Origin: Chryseobacterium lacus
GTDB lineage: Bacteria; Bacteroidota; Bacteroidia; Flavobacteriales; Weeksellaceae
Direction of reading: 5' to 3'
Assembly: GCF_003336205.1 (NCBI RefSeq)
Contig: NZ_QPIE01000002.1
Coordinates: forward strand, 124,001-188,000
DNA length: 64,000 bases
Shown: positions 37,172 through 45,541 of the stretch, one piece after another
Layout of the letters: every line of letters starts with the position of its first letter
Numbering within the stretch: the stretch's first letter is position 1
Program-made: the position numbers and the translations under genes
The notes under the pieces: model-generated
The model's input: only the letters and a program-made list of their open reading frames with translations
Told to the model about the DNA's origin: nothing
Databases searched by the model: none

Positions 37172-37615
37172 ATGAAAAAGTTGATCACCCTATTGGCGTT
37201 ACTTTTATTTTGTGTATATAGTAACGCCCAGACAGCCGAACAAACTATTGACTGGCTGAATTCAAAAAAAACAGATATTAGACCATTGAGGTCGGTATAT
37301 CATTATGACATTAGTCATGAGTTAATTTCAATTAACTTCAGCACAGAAGGTATTTTATTTGCATACAAATATTGGTTTGGCGACAAATATATTTCTATAG
37401 ATGATAAAATTGCCTGGAAAAATATTACAGAAATAAATATTGACCAAGAATTTAATGACATTATCATAAAGACAGGATTGACCAGCAAAGGAAAAAACCG
37501 TTATCTTAAACTATATATCGGGGGGAAAAAAGATTTGGCAGATAGATTCAGCAAAGCTCTTACGCACATGGCAACACTGAAAGGCGCAAAACTCATAGAT
37601 GAAGATTTATTTTAA
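37172..37615 (+). CDS. Secreted hypothetical protein
   Basis: A 147-residue protein with a clear signal peptide (residues 1-20, ending SNAQ). The rest is mixed alpha/beta (FSTEGILFAYKYWFGDKYIS, RYLKLYIGGKKDLADRFSKA). No family was recognised. The very AT-rich leader of 260 bp before it contains no other gene. Confidence 0.65.
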   Translation: MKKLITLLALLLFCVYSNAQTAEQTIDWLNSKKTDIRPLRSVYHYDISHELISINFSTEGILFAYKYWFGDKYISIDDKIAWKNITEINIDQEFNDIIIKTGLTSKGKNRYLKLYIGGKKDLADRFSKALTHMATLKGAKLIDEDLF

Positions 37616-37735
37616 GAAACAAAAGGCGAATGATTTTCGTATTTTAAACTTATTCTAAACTTTAGAATTCGCGCTGCCGATTCATTAAGCTACAAGAATC
37701 CTGTTAAAAAACAAAACAGATAAAAATTTTTAATC

Positions 37736-38392
37736 ATGAAAAAGCATTTATTGTCATCCTTAGTTTTCATTTCTACCCTCACCTTAGCGCAAGAAAGCGG
37801 AAGATACAGAAACAGCATCACTCAAAATGAAGTGAATGTGGTGGTTGGAGAACAGGCAGCGGAAGTAACCGGATGGGATTTTCAGATTTCGTTTCCAAAA
37901 AACACCGAAGGTCAGTATGTTTCAAAATATGGTGCAGTTCTGGAAAAAGGAAAAGACCGATCCGTTACCATCACGAACCAAAACGGCACAGTGGAAACAT
38001 TTAATCTTTATGCCCCGCTAACCTATAGCTTGCCTGACGGAGTAAAGGAATATACCATGGATGGAAAGACTTATTTTTATATTTCGGGAGTCCGTGAAGA
38101 AGGACTGGTAGGTGAATATCTGTACGAAGGGAAGGGCGAACCTAAAGTTCTATTGTCAGCAGATGGCGCCGGTTATTTTCAACGTCACATGGTTCCAGCA
38201 GATGAGCTGGAGTGGTGGGGCATAGAAACCGATTATAAAGGTGAAATTCAAAAAGTGACCGGCGAGAAGGGAAAATACAAACTGATCATTGCCATGAAAT
38301 ATAAAAATGGTAAATACGACCGTGCGCAGGCTGTAGTAAATCCGGAACAAAGAAAAACCTATTTTTTGGGGGAACGGATCTTATCCTGGTAA
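37736..38392 (+). CDS. Secreted hypothetical protein
   Basis: A 218-residue protein with a signal peptide ending LTLAQ. It is rich in short beta-strands (EVNVVVGEQAAEVTGWDFQI, KYKLIIAMKYKNGKYDRAQA). No conserved catalytic motif or named family was recognised. It stands alone in the same direction as its neighbours. Confidence 0.65.
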   Translation: MKKHLLSSLVFISTLTLAQESGRYRNSITQNEVNVVVGEQAAEVTGWDFQISFPKNTEGQYVSKYGAVLEKGKDRSVTITNQNGTVETFNLYAPLTYSLPDGVKEYTMDGKTYFYISGVREEGLVGEYLYEGKGEPKVLLSADGAGYFQRHMVPADELEWWGIETDYKGEIQKVTGEKGKYKLIIAMKYKNGKYDRAQAVVNPEQRKTYFLGERILSW

Positions 38393-38463
38393 AGTTTTTT
38401 CTCGCCTAAAAATAATAAAATAAGACATAATCATCCCGAAACGTCCCAGTTAGAACTCCAAAT

Positions 38464-39801
38464 ATGTTAATGAATTTTGAAAAAAAAAGCAATTCTCCCG
38501 CTTATCAGGATTGGCTGAACGCTCAGGAGCTCTATCAGAAAGGCCGTTACGAGGATTGTTTTTTTGCGCTTACTGCAGGATTTATTAAAGATGCAGATTA
38601 CGTTCCTCTTTATCAGTTGGCCGCTGCTGTTACTGCCCAGCTTGATGCCCCCGGTGCTCAGGAACTTTTTACAGAAATAGCCGAGAATCTGGATAACCCT
38701 GTCCTTTTTGATGAATTGGGCTACCTCTATTTTGAAGGACAACAATGGGCTCTAGCCGCATTATTCTTTGAAAAATCCCTGCAGTTGCATCCTGAGAATC
38801 CCGACGCCCTTTATGATTTAGCGTTATGTTATGGTCATATGACCGAGTTTCAGAAAGCCATTGGCGCACTTACGCAGAGGCTGACGCCTGATTTTTGGTG
38901 CAGCTACCTGCTATGTAAATATAAAATATTTTGCGGAGAAAGAGAAGGTGTAAAGGAAGATATTGAAGTCCTAACTTCCTTCCCTGAAGCACAGCTGAAG
39001 GAGAATCAAAGCGAAGTTCCCACTCTTAAAATCATTGAATTGCGGGAAATGCTGGAACGCTGCTATCAGGTAGAAAGCCTGAGGACACACATCAGAGTCT
39101 GGCAGTTTATCCAATACGGAAGCGCAGTACTAGATTGTCATGAGAACAAAAAACAATCTTCCGGGGGACGTTATGTTTCTGTAGTGCACACCTATGAATC
39201 CATTAAAACATGGGCGGTAATAGCGAAGACGTTTTTCAGCACGCACTCCGTTAATATCACAGAAATTGCTGCCCTACCCGACCGGGATTCGGAGATACTC
39301 GGTCGTGTTCTTGCTAAGATTCTAGAGGTGAACTTTACCATTTATGATGAAGAAAGCAGCACCGGGAATCAGCTTATCATTGCTGCAGAGGGATCTCTCT
39401 TAGACAACTGTTATGAACTGGGGGTCATCAGCAACGGCAACATCCTGTTAGCCTTCTGGCAGAACTGGCTGTGCAGCAGCTATATATGCCCGGACATTAT
39501 TGGATGTATGGCGCAATCCTGTGAATTCCCATGGAACGTTGCTGGCATTCAAATGATAGACACTGAAATGCATACATTTGCACCCAGAAATGAGAATCAT
39601 CTTTCTCCTGAAGAAGTAGCTGTAAATATTTGCAATGCAGTTTCAGAAAATATTGTAACCAGCGGATTGGACTTCTATGCCGGCCGAAAAGAATTTCTGA
39701 AAGGGATCGGCCGTTATTCCGGTGAGCACCGTTATAACTTTATGACCGAAAGTCCAGTGCCGGGATCCTGGTTTAATTCAGATTTTTTGAACCTACTGTA
39801 A
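38464..39801 (+). CDS. TPR-repeat protein of unknown function
   Basis: A 445-residue protein without a signal peptide. Residues 15-150 form TPR helical repeats (FFEKSLQLHPENPDALYDLA, LCYGHMTEFQKAIGALT). The rest, about 150-445, has mixed helices and strands with several Trp and Cys; no family was recognised. It may act as a scaffold in a complex with a neighbouring secreted protein. An in-frame ATG two codons downstream is also possible. Confidence 0.7.
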   Translation: MLMNFEKKSNSPAYQDWLNAQELYQKGRYEDCFFALTAGFIKDADYVPLYQLAAAVTAQLDAPGAQELFTEIAENLDNPVLFDELGYLYFEGQQWALAALFFEKSLQLHPENPDALYDLALCYGHMTEFQKAIGALTQRLTPDFWCSYLLCKYKIFCGEREGVKEDIEVLTSFPEAQLKENQSEVPTLKIIELREMLERCYQVESLRTHIRVWQFIQYGSAVLDCHENKKQSSGGRYVSVVHTYESIKTWAVIAKTFFSTHSVNITEIAALPDRDSEILGRVLAKILEVNFTIYDEESSTGNQLIIAAEGSLLDNCYELGVISNGNILLAFWQNWLCSSYICPDIIGCMAQSCEFPWNVAGIQMIDTEMHTFAPRNENHLSPEEVAVNICNAVSENIVTSGLDFYAGRKEFLKGIGRYSGEHRYNFMTESPVPGSWFNSDFLNLL

Positions 39802-39884
39802 TCCAAAAACAATCTTATTTCTTCTCATAATCATGTGTCACTGACACATATCACCAGAAAAAATCTGAATACTAAAAAATCATC

Positions 39885-40358
39885 ATGAGAAAATGGTTAC
39901 TTTTTACTGTACTCCTCATAACCCCGGGAGCGAATGCCCAACTTCAGGATATTCAGAAGTTGTTAAATAAAGCCCTGCTTCAGGAGGTGATCGGTCAAAT
40001 TCAGCAGCCTGACCAGAGCTCTTCCCTTATTATTGTGGAGCCTTTCCGCATCAGCCCGGATACCAAAATGATCTCTCTTACCGTTTTCCTTCGCGAAATG
40101 AACGGGGCTGCGTACGAAGTTTCTCAATACGTCTCTTTGGATCACATTAAATCATTAAAGAAGGACGGTCAGCTGTATTTCGAAGCCCAACCCGGCTCGG
40201 TCATGCGTGTGATAACATGGTGTGGATCTCCCGGAACTTCTACAACAGATCATGATCAGTTTCAACTCTATTTCCGCGGATCGGCCTCTTGGGAAAAAAA
40301 GCTGGTAAAAGCTTTTGGCCGAAATGGCTATTTTATTGCCACAGATGAGAATGAATAA
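39885..40358 (+). CDS. Secreted hypothetical protein
   Basis: A 157-residue protein with a signal peptide (residues 1-18, ending GANAQ). It has a beta-rich domain (IIVEPFRISPDTKMISLTVF, YVSLDHIKSLKKDGQLYFEA) and one Cys in VITWCGSPGTS. No family was recognised. It lies 83 bp after the TPR gene. Confidence 0.65.
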   Translation: MRKWLLFTVLLITPGANAQLQDIQKLLNKALLQEVIGQIQQPDQSSSLIIVEPFRISPDTKMISLTVFLREMNGAAYEVSQYVSLDHIKSLKKDGQLYFEAQPGSVMRVITWCGSPGTSTTDHDQFQLYFRGSASWEKKLVKAFGRNGYFIATDENE

Positions 40359-40408
40359 AACACAACAAAGCTTTACTGTGGTTGGGTTATCTTGCTTACA
40401 AGATGTTT

Positions 40409-41038
40409 TTATAACTCTGAACGGTGCTTAGCACCTAATTCTCTCAAAGTTTTATAATAACCTTTCAAAATTGTTTGTGCTTTCGTGCCTTTATTTCTTT
40501 CAGCCTCTTTCTGAATGTAATCCAACAGTGTTCTATTGTCCGATGGATCAATTGCATTGAGGTTTACTTTCCAAATCTCTGCAGCCAAAGAGATGAAATC
40601 ATAATTTCTTGTGAGTATTGAATATTTGAGTACACTTCCTCTTGGAACATCGAAATTTGCATTATTACATTTGGGGTCTAATTTAACCCACATGCTTTGA
40701 ATTTTTCTGTTAATTAGATCTTCAGAATCTTTTTCTGGGTCGGCACAAGCCGCTTCATGTACTAATCGCTCATATCGGTAAGCGAAGGGGCTTTCAATAG
40801 GTTCTTCAACTCTCTCAGCAATATCTACACATAAATTATTCAACTTCTCCGGCTTCGCACACCCACCGGACACTCCTTTGGAAGGGGTCAATGAAGACAT
40901 CCCTGTTTCATACTGTACCTTGGTTTGCTGGGCACTCAAAAATCCTGAATCCAATCCAGACACAACGAAACCCACTAGCATTAGTCTCTGGCATTCTGAT
41001 CGCAACATTTTACTCGCTTTTTCATATAAACAATTCAT
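40409..41038 (-). CDS. Hypothetical exported protein
   Basis: A 209-residue protein with an N-terminal hydrophobic stretch (residues 15-35, ending FLSAQQ) that probably serves as a signal. Four Cys appear in the first half. The C-terminal half is helical (FISLAAEIWKVNLNAIDPSD, YYKTLRELGAKHRSEL), somewhat ankyrin-like. Function is unknown. The only strong evidence of expression is a good promoter just upstream. Confidence 0.65.
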   Translation of the reverse strand: MNCLYEKASKMLRSECQRLMLVGFVVSGLDSGFLSAQQTKVQYETGMSSLTPSKGVSGGCAKPEKLNNLCVDIAERVEEPIESPFAYRYERLVHEAACADPEKDSEDLINRKIQSMWVKLDPKCNNANFDVPRGSVLKYSILTRNYDFISLAAEIWKVNLNAIDPSDNRTLLDYIQKEAERNKGTKAQTILKGYYKTLRELGAKHRSEL

Positions 41039-41057
41039 TATTAGACAAATTAATCAA

Positions 41058-41065
41058 CAAATATA
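41058..41065 (-). promoter_or_regulatory. Promoter of the exported hypothetical gene
   Basis: Minus-strand TATATTTG with TTT 19 bp upstream (41085-41087). It predicts a start about 12 nt before the ATG at 41038. Confidence 0.65.
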
Positions 41066-41098
41066 AAATAAATCAGGTAATTTGAAATAGAATCGAAT

Positions 41099-41848
41099 TC
41101 ACCCACTCAGCCAGTCCTTAAAATCCCGCACACGGTCGCGGCTCACGGTGATTTCGGTGTCGGGCTGGAACTCCAGATCAACTTTGTAATAAGGTGAAGT
41201 GTGGATGTTTTTAATATAATCGCAATGAATGATATATTGGCGGTTCACCCGAAAGAACTTTTCCGGATCCAGCACGGTTTCGAGTTCGTCTAACGTAAAA
41301 TCTGTCGGGAAAGCGCGTTCCCTGGTCTGCAGATAGACCATTTTATTTTCGCTGAAAAAACACGAAACCTCATTCGTCTGCACAATCTTCAGATTGTAAC
41401 CGATTTTTACCAGAATCCTCGAGAGCTGCTGCTTTTCTTCTTTCATCAGCGTTTTTATTTCCCGCATATTATGAGGCCGGTCAGCAGGTAAAAAACTTTT
41501 GTATTTATCTATGGCCTGGCGAAGGTCTTCTTCGGAAATAGGTTTGAGAAGATAGTCGATAGAGTTCAGTTTGAATGCTTTTAAAGTGTACTGATCGAAA
41601 GCGGTAGTGTAAATCAGGAAACTTTTGGTAGGCAGTTGCTCAAAAATATCGAACGACAGGCCGTCGCCTAAAACAATATCGGTAAAGATGAGATCCGGAT
41701 GATCGTTTTCAGACAGCCAGGCCACACTTTCCTGCACGGAATGGAGGGTTGTTACCACTTCCAGTTCGGTAAACAGGCTCAATAACCTGGCAAGTTTTCT
41801 GGCTGCCGGTTTTTCATCTTCTATAATAACGGTTCGGATCATCAGCAT
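41099..41848 (-). CDS. LytTR-family response regulator
   Basis: A 249-residue regulator. The receiver domain (residues 1-120) has acidic DEKPAAR, phospho-acceptor Asp in DLIFTDIVLGDG and Lys in IDYLLKPISEEDL. The C-terminal LytTR DNA-binding domain (about 145-249) has VYLQTRERAFPTDFTLDELE and FFRVNRQYIIHCDYIKNI. It is the last gene of a four-gene operon led by a matching LytS-like kinase. LytTR proteins bind direct repeats of about 21-22 bp period, like those found at 43.9-44.1 kb. Confidence 0.92.
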   Translation of the reverse strand: MLMIRTVIIEDEKPAARKLARLLSLFTELEVVTTLHSVQESVAWLSENDHPDLIFTDIVLGDGLSFDIFEQLPTKSFLIYTTAFDQYTLKAFKLNSIDYLLKPISEEDLRQAIDKYKSFLPADRPHNMREIKTLMKEEKQQLSRILVKIGYNLKIVQTNEVSCFFSENKMVYLQTRERAFPTDFTLDELETVLDPEKFFRVNRQYIIHCDYIKNIHTSPYYKVDLEFQPDTEITVSRDRVRDFKDWLSG

Positions 41849-41851
41849 TTT

Positions 41852-42145
41852 TTACTGTCTGTATTTATCCATCAGTTCTTTTATTTTCCTTTCTTCCCAG
41901 TCTTTTCCCAGAAAGAAGCGCGGCATAAAAACGCTGAGCGCATGTGCCAGCAAACCGATTCCCCAGAAAAGAGCTGTCCAGTAATTGTTCATGTCCGTCC
42001 AATGGCCTCCGCCCCGAACATTCTGTACAATAATAAACAGATTAACGAAAACGTACACAGTTGCGTGGATATAAAACGATTTCATCTCTTTCACACGGCG
42101 TTTTGCGGCTAAATATCTTTCATTGTTGTGGTCAGGATTTTCCAT
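41852..42145 (-). CDS. 2TM-domain membrane protein
   Basis: A 97-residue protein with the 2TM domain: AAKRRVKEMKSFYIHATVYV, two membrane helices (about 25-43, 58-78), and FFLGKDWEERKIKELMDKY. The same domain occurs in the next gene upstream and at the kinase C-terminus. It overlaps that upstream gene by 14 bp. Its function is unknown; it may modulate the kinase in the membrane. Confidence 0.82.
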   Translation of the reverse strand: MENPDHNNERYLAAKRRVKEMKSFYIHATVYVFVNLFIIVQNVRGGGHWTDMNNYWTALFWGIGLLAHALSVFMPRFFLGKDWEERKIKELMDKYRQ

Positions 42146-42446
42146 GATCTTGATTTTTCAAATATTGATGGGTAAATTCTTCTGTCTTGCGGGATTCCCA
42201 TTTTCTGATTCCGGGCATAAAAAGGCTCACGGCGTGGATTACAACCACTGTTCCCCAAAGCACGAAAACGATGAAATGGAAACCGGGTTTCGTACTGGAT
42301 TCGGGAGCGAGATTCAACCGGAAACTGAACAGGATGACGAGATTCACATAGAGATACACTGCCAGGTGAACGTAAAATCCCATGATTTTCCTCGTTCTTT
42401 TCCGGATCGCCAGACGGTGTAAATGTTCCGGGTCAGGCGTTTCCAT
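42132..42446 (-). CDS. 2TM-domain membrane protein
   Basis: A 104-residue paralogue of the downstream 2TM gene: AIRKRTRKIMGFYVHLAVYL, then two membrane helices and FMPGIRKWESRKTEEFTHQY. It overlaps the kinase gene and the next 2TM gene by 14 bp each, a tight translational chain. Retention of two separate copies beside a fused copy suggests a hetero-oligomer in the membrane. Confidence 0.8.
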   Translation of the reverse strand: METPDPEHLHRLAIRKRTRKIMGFYVHLAVYLYVNLVILFSFRLNLAPESSTKPGFHFIVFVLWGTVVVIHAVSLFMPGIRKWESRKTEEFTHQYLKNQDHGKS

Positions 42447-43752
42447 TTTTTTCTTTTTCTAGGATTTTCTGAATCTGTTTCTCTTCCCAATGCCGCCCGA
42501 TGCCAAAAACCTGAAATGCGTGCGACGCCAAGCCAATTCCCCAACCTAACATCGGCCACCAGAACCAGTGGTATTGCGGAACGGTGTACAGATTGACAAA
42601 GATCAGGAAAGGGATCACAAGACAGTACGAAATAAGGTTTCCGTAAAATCCTTTCAGTTCTTTTACTCTTTTGGAGGCGCGGTCGTACGCCAGCGATTCG
42701 TGGGGATTTTGTGTAGTCATAACAGCTGTTTTTTGGGTTAGTATAGGTATTTTTACGCGGAAAAAGTCCGCAGATTTTTCGATAAAAACATTTTCTGGTG
42801 TTAAGAGTGCATACCGCTGAACGATATTCGACAAGCCAATTCCTGCACTTTCTTTCACCTGTTCGCGTACCTGTAGGTTGTTTTCGATGAGCAGAAATCC
42901 GTTTTCGGAATAGATTTTTACGAACAGTGGATTTTGTGAGGTTGCAAAATTATGTTTAATACAATTCTCCAATAACAACTGAAGGGAAAGCGGCACTACA
43001 AACGATTGTAAATCCTGCTCAGCTACATCGAAACGGAAACTCACACTGTCTTCAAAACGGGTTTCCAGCAGGTCGCAATAGGTTTGTGCAAAGTCCAGTT
43101 CTTCCGCCACTGTAACCAGTTCCTTGTCTTTCTGTTCGAGGACATATCGGTAAATTTTAGACATTGCGCCCGTAAAATGTTGTGCCTGATGGGGGTTTTC
43201 ATCGATGAGTGCGCTTAAAACATTCAGCGAATTAAAAAGAAAATGAGGATCTAGCTGATTTTTCAGGCTTTCAAACTGTGCGTTGGCCGAGCGTGCAATC
43301 AGTTTCTGTTCCACAACTTCTTTGCGGGTAGACTTTTTCCATTCTTCAATGAATCCTTTAGCATGCAGGACAGCCGATATCAGCAATGCAATATTAATCC
43401 CCAGCCAGTTGAAAAATCCCATGTTTCCGGTAAAAAAACCGGTGAACTCCCTTTTCTGAATCACGATCAGATTGATATAATTACAGAACAGGACCAATAT
43501 GAAATTGACCAAAATCGTGGCCACTATTCCGAGAATCGCACGGGTTTTGGTTTGCTCTACCCATGAGAAGTGGCGCGACAGATAGCTGTTGACCATTCCG
43601 TTTCCCAAGGCGATGGTGACAGTGTATACACCGGCAATCAGGATATTCAAAAGATAGGTTTCGATTGTTTTTTCTGGAGTGAAAAAAGCAAAGATGACGG
43701 TCCCGGTCAGAAACGTTATCCACAAAATGATTTTAAAGCTTTTTCGCGACAT
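42433..43752 (-). CDS. LytS-like sensor histidine kinase with C-terminal 2TM domain
   Basis: A 439-residue kinase. Residues 1-130 hold four hydrophobic segments. The His_kinase domain has the phospho-acceptor QLDPHFLFNSLNVLSALID near residue 180 and the ATP-binding QLLLENCIKHNFA and GIGLSNIVQRY. Residues about 350-439 form a 2TM domain (YDRASKRVKELKGFYGNLIS) like the next two genes. The ATG at 43752 gives a normal start and lies just after a TACATTTG promoter box. The input signal is unknown. Confidence 0.88.
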   Translation of the reverse strand: MSRKSFKIILWITFLTGTVIFAFFTPEKTIETYLLNILIAGVYTVTIALGNGMVNSYLSRHFSWVEQTKTRAILGIVATILVNFILVLFCNYINLIVIQKREFTGFFTGNMGFFNWLGINIALLISAVLHAKGFIEEWKKSTRKEVVEQKLIARSANAQFESLKNQLDPHFLFNSLNVLSALIDENPHQAQHFTGAMSKIYRYVLEQKDKELVTVAEELDFAQTYCDLLETRFEDSVSFRFDVAEQDLQSFVVPLSLQLLLENCIKHNFATSQNPLFVKIYSENGFLLIENNLQVREQVKESAGIGLSNIVQRYALLTPENVFIEKSADFFRVKIPILTQKTAVMTTQNPHESLAYDRASKRVKELKGFYGNLISYCLVIPFLIFVNLYTVPQYHWFWWPMLGWGIGLASHAFQVFGIGRHWEEKQIQKILEKEKNGNA

Positions 43753-43769
43753 GGGTGATTTTTCTGATA

Positions 43770-43777
43770 CAAATGTA
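43770..43777 (-). promoter_or_regulatory. Promoter box of the kinase/LytTR operon
   Basis: Minus-strand TACATTTG with a start predicted near 43763, about 11 nt before the kinase ATG. The -33 element is weak, which fits a promoter that needs an activator. Confidence 0.55.
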
Positions 43778-43804
43778 TCGCGGTTTCCATACAAATAATA
43801 ATAT

Positions 43805-43872
43805 TTCACACCGAAAGGCAGAAATTGAGCACTGAACCGTAAAATATAAAGTTAATATTTTTCCGGTGTGAA
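43805..43872. repeat. Inverted repeat upstream of the kinase operon
   Basis: TTCACACCG at 43805-43813 is exactly inverted as CGGTGTGAA at 43864-43872, with a 50-bp spacer. It lies between the operon promoter and the direct-repeat array. It may be a second protein-binding site. Confidence 0.45.
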
Positions 43873-44160
43873 CAAATCATAATAGTGTTATATCCTTATT
43901 CTGTTAAAACCGGAAGATAAAAGTCTTGACCAGCCAATGTTAAAATCCTGACCAGACTTTAGAAAATCCTGACCAGCTTTTCTGATTTTCATACGATGTT
44001 TGACAAGAAATCTGACCAGCCTTTTTGAAAACCTGACCAGTCTTTTGAAAAAACCTGACCAGCTTTTCAACAGTTGTTGGTAACAATAATTCGTCATTTA
44101 GTTACTCTTTGGCCAGAATTTTCTTTAAATTATTTAAAGCATTATGTACCGCTAATTAAT
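43810..44160. other. Regulatory spacer of 350 bp without a gene
   Basis: The spacer lies between the kinase operon and the end of the serine hydrolase gene. A 69-residue minus-strand frame is created by the direct repeats and looks artificial. The noteworthy content is the phased TGACCAG array and the inverted repeat upstream of the kinase. Confidence 0.6.
43927..44062. promoter_or_regulatory. Helically phased direct repeats, likely LytTR-type operator array
   Basis: TGACCAG starts at 43927, 43949, 43970, 44013, 44034 and 44056, with a variant TGACAAG at 44001. Adjacent distances are 22, 21, 43, 21 and 22 bp, so the copies fall on one DNA face two helical turns apart (one middle copy appears lost). 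On the minus strand the unit reads NCTGGTCAGG followed by T-rich DNA. LytTR regulators such as AgrA are known to bind 9-bp direct repeats with about 12 bp between them, the same period. The array is 160-300 bp upstream of the LytS/LytTR operon start. The link to this regulator is inferred. Confidence 0.6.
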
Positions 44161-45390
44161 TTAAAAGTAACCCAGCGCTTCTCTGCCGGCAAGCCCTGCT
44201 TTTACAAGCGCCTGAAGACATTTATTGAGTGATGTACTGCCGTCGGTTAAGTCCCAGTAAGGGATCACGACAATCACAGAAACATCGGTGATGGGATCGT
44301 ACATCATGGTGGAAAGATACCCTTCAGTAGCACCGTTATGTCCGTATCCTAATACTGGATGACGGGAACAACCCAAAGCATAATGAGTCTGCGGTGTATT
44401 GGCCGGCCCTTCAGCAGTTTGCATCAAAGTGACAGAAGTTTTGTTCAGCACATTTTCCCCTTTCATCAGTGTGCGGATATACCGGTTCAGCATAGCCATT
44501 GTCCCTACGCCATTTCCTTCCGCCACATGAGGAGATGCATTTATTTTATCCGTGATTACTGTGTTCGTGGGATATTGAATCATCCCCGTAATATAAGGTG
44601 AAGGAAGCTGCTGATCGGTAGAATTTTCCACGAAATAGAGGTTTAACGGAACCTTGGAACTTGCACCATGTATTTTATCCTTCAGATAATCGCCGTAGGT
44701 TTTAGGCTGCCCTGCCCGGGCGGAATATACTCTTGCGATAATTTCCCCCAAAATGGTGTAACCGGTGTTGGAATAATGATACACCTGATCCGGAGCGCCA
44801 TAAGACAAATTATGGATGGTGATCTGGTTCACTAATTCTGTGGCTGTAAACTGATGAAGGGGTGAATTTTCCAGCATATATTCCACATAAGGAAGTCCGC
44901 CAAAACCCGGAACAGGATCGTTGCTTACGTCATATACACCGCCATTATGTTGCAAAAGTTGTTTTATGGTGATCTCATTTTTGTGAGGAATCGCCCATTC
45001 GGGACTGTTGGGAACATAGGGTTCTGTAGTGGACGGGATATATGAGGTGATGTTGTCATCAATATGGAGCCATCCGTCCTGCATCATCTTTAAAATCGCA
45101 GTCGCCGTGAAATTTTTGGTATTGCTGGCAAAACGGAAATGGGTATTTTCGGTAATGGCTTTTCCGTTTTTGCCTGCTGAACTTGTGAAAAAAGTGCCGT
45201 TGGGGCTTTCCACCAGAACACTGATGGAGGGAACATCATGTCCCAGCTCCTTTTCCAGATTCGTTCGCAGGGTTGCAATAGCGGCGTCTAATTGCTGTTG
45301 CCCGTGCATTTCGTCCGCCGTATGATTACAGGTCATTAAAAGTGTTGTACTAACCAATACAGCAAGAAGCATAGTGTTTAAAGTTCTCAT
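44161..45390 (-). CDS. Beta-lactamase-fold serine hydrolase lipoprotein
   Basis: A 409-residue protein with a lipobox (LLMTC) near residue 20. The class C beta-lactamase / DD-peptidase fold has FRFASNTKNFTATAILK (SxxK motif, Ser and Lys of SNTK) near residue 95, the YSN motif HYSNTGYTILGEIIA near 205, and GYGHNGATEGYLS towards the end. It may act as a D-alanyl-D-alanine carboxypeptidase or an esterase; hydrolysis of beta-lactams is not implied. A TAACTTTG box lies at 45411-45418. Confidence 0.87.
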   Translation of the reverse strand: MRTLNTMLLAVLVSTTLLMTCNHTADEMHGQQQLDAAIATLRTNLEKELGHDVPSISVLVESPNGTFFTSSAGKNGKAITENTHFRFASNTKNFTATAILKMMQDGWLHIDDNITSYIPSTTEPYVPNSPEWAIPHKNEITIKQLLQHNGGVYDVSNDPVPGFGGLPYVEYMLENSPLHQFTATELVNQITIHNLSYGAPDQVYHYSNTGYTILGEIIARVYSARAGQPKTYGDYLKDKIHGASSKVPLNLYFVENSTDQQLPSPYITGMIQYPTNTVITDKINASPHVAEGNGVGTMAMLNRYIRTLMKGENVLNKTSVTLMQTAEGPANTPQTHYALGCSRHPVLGYGHNGATEGYLSTMMYDPITDVSVIVVIPYWDLTDGSTSLNKCLQALVKAGLAGREALGYF

Positions 45391-45493
45391 GATAAGCGAT
45401 TTATGTATTTCAAAGTTAAATAAATTAAATAAAGTAGCGGCATCATTCGGATGCTTTTATAGTACAAACTCCGTTTGTTCCTTTTAAAAAAAC

Positions 45494-45523
45494 AAAAAAA
45501 GCGGCCCGAAGGCCGCTCAAAAA
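45494..45523. terminator. Bidirectional terminator after the large FN3 protein gene
   Basis: A 6-bp G/C stem GCGGCC-CGAA-GGCCGC at 45501-45516 with A-runs on the left and right that give U-runs on either strand. It lies 26 bp past the stop of the 1797-residue protein gene. Confidence 0.9.
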
Positions 45524-45541
45524 ATCAAATAAAATCAGAGT

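Noticed and set aside
43888-44097. Open frame of 69 residues with repeated RLVRF-like peptides
   Set aside because: It arises from the TGACCAG direct repeats; the period of 21-22 bp is not a codon-based repeat and the frame has no domain.
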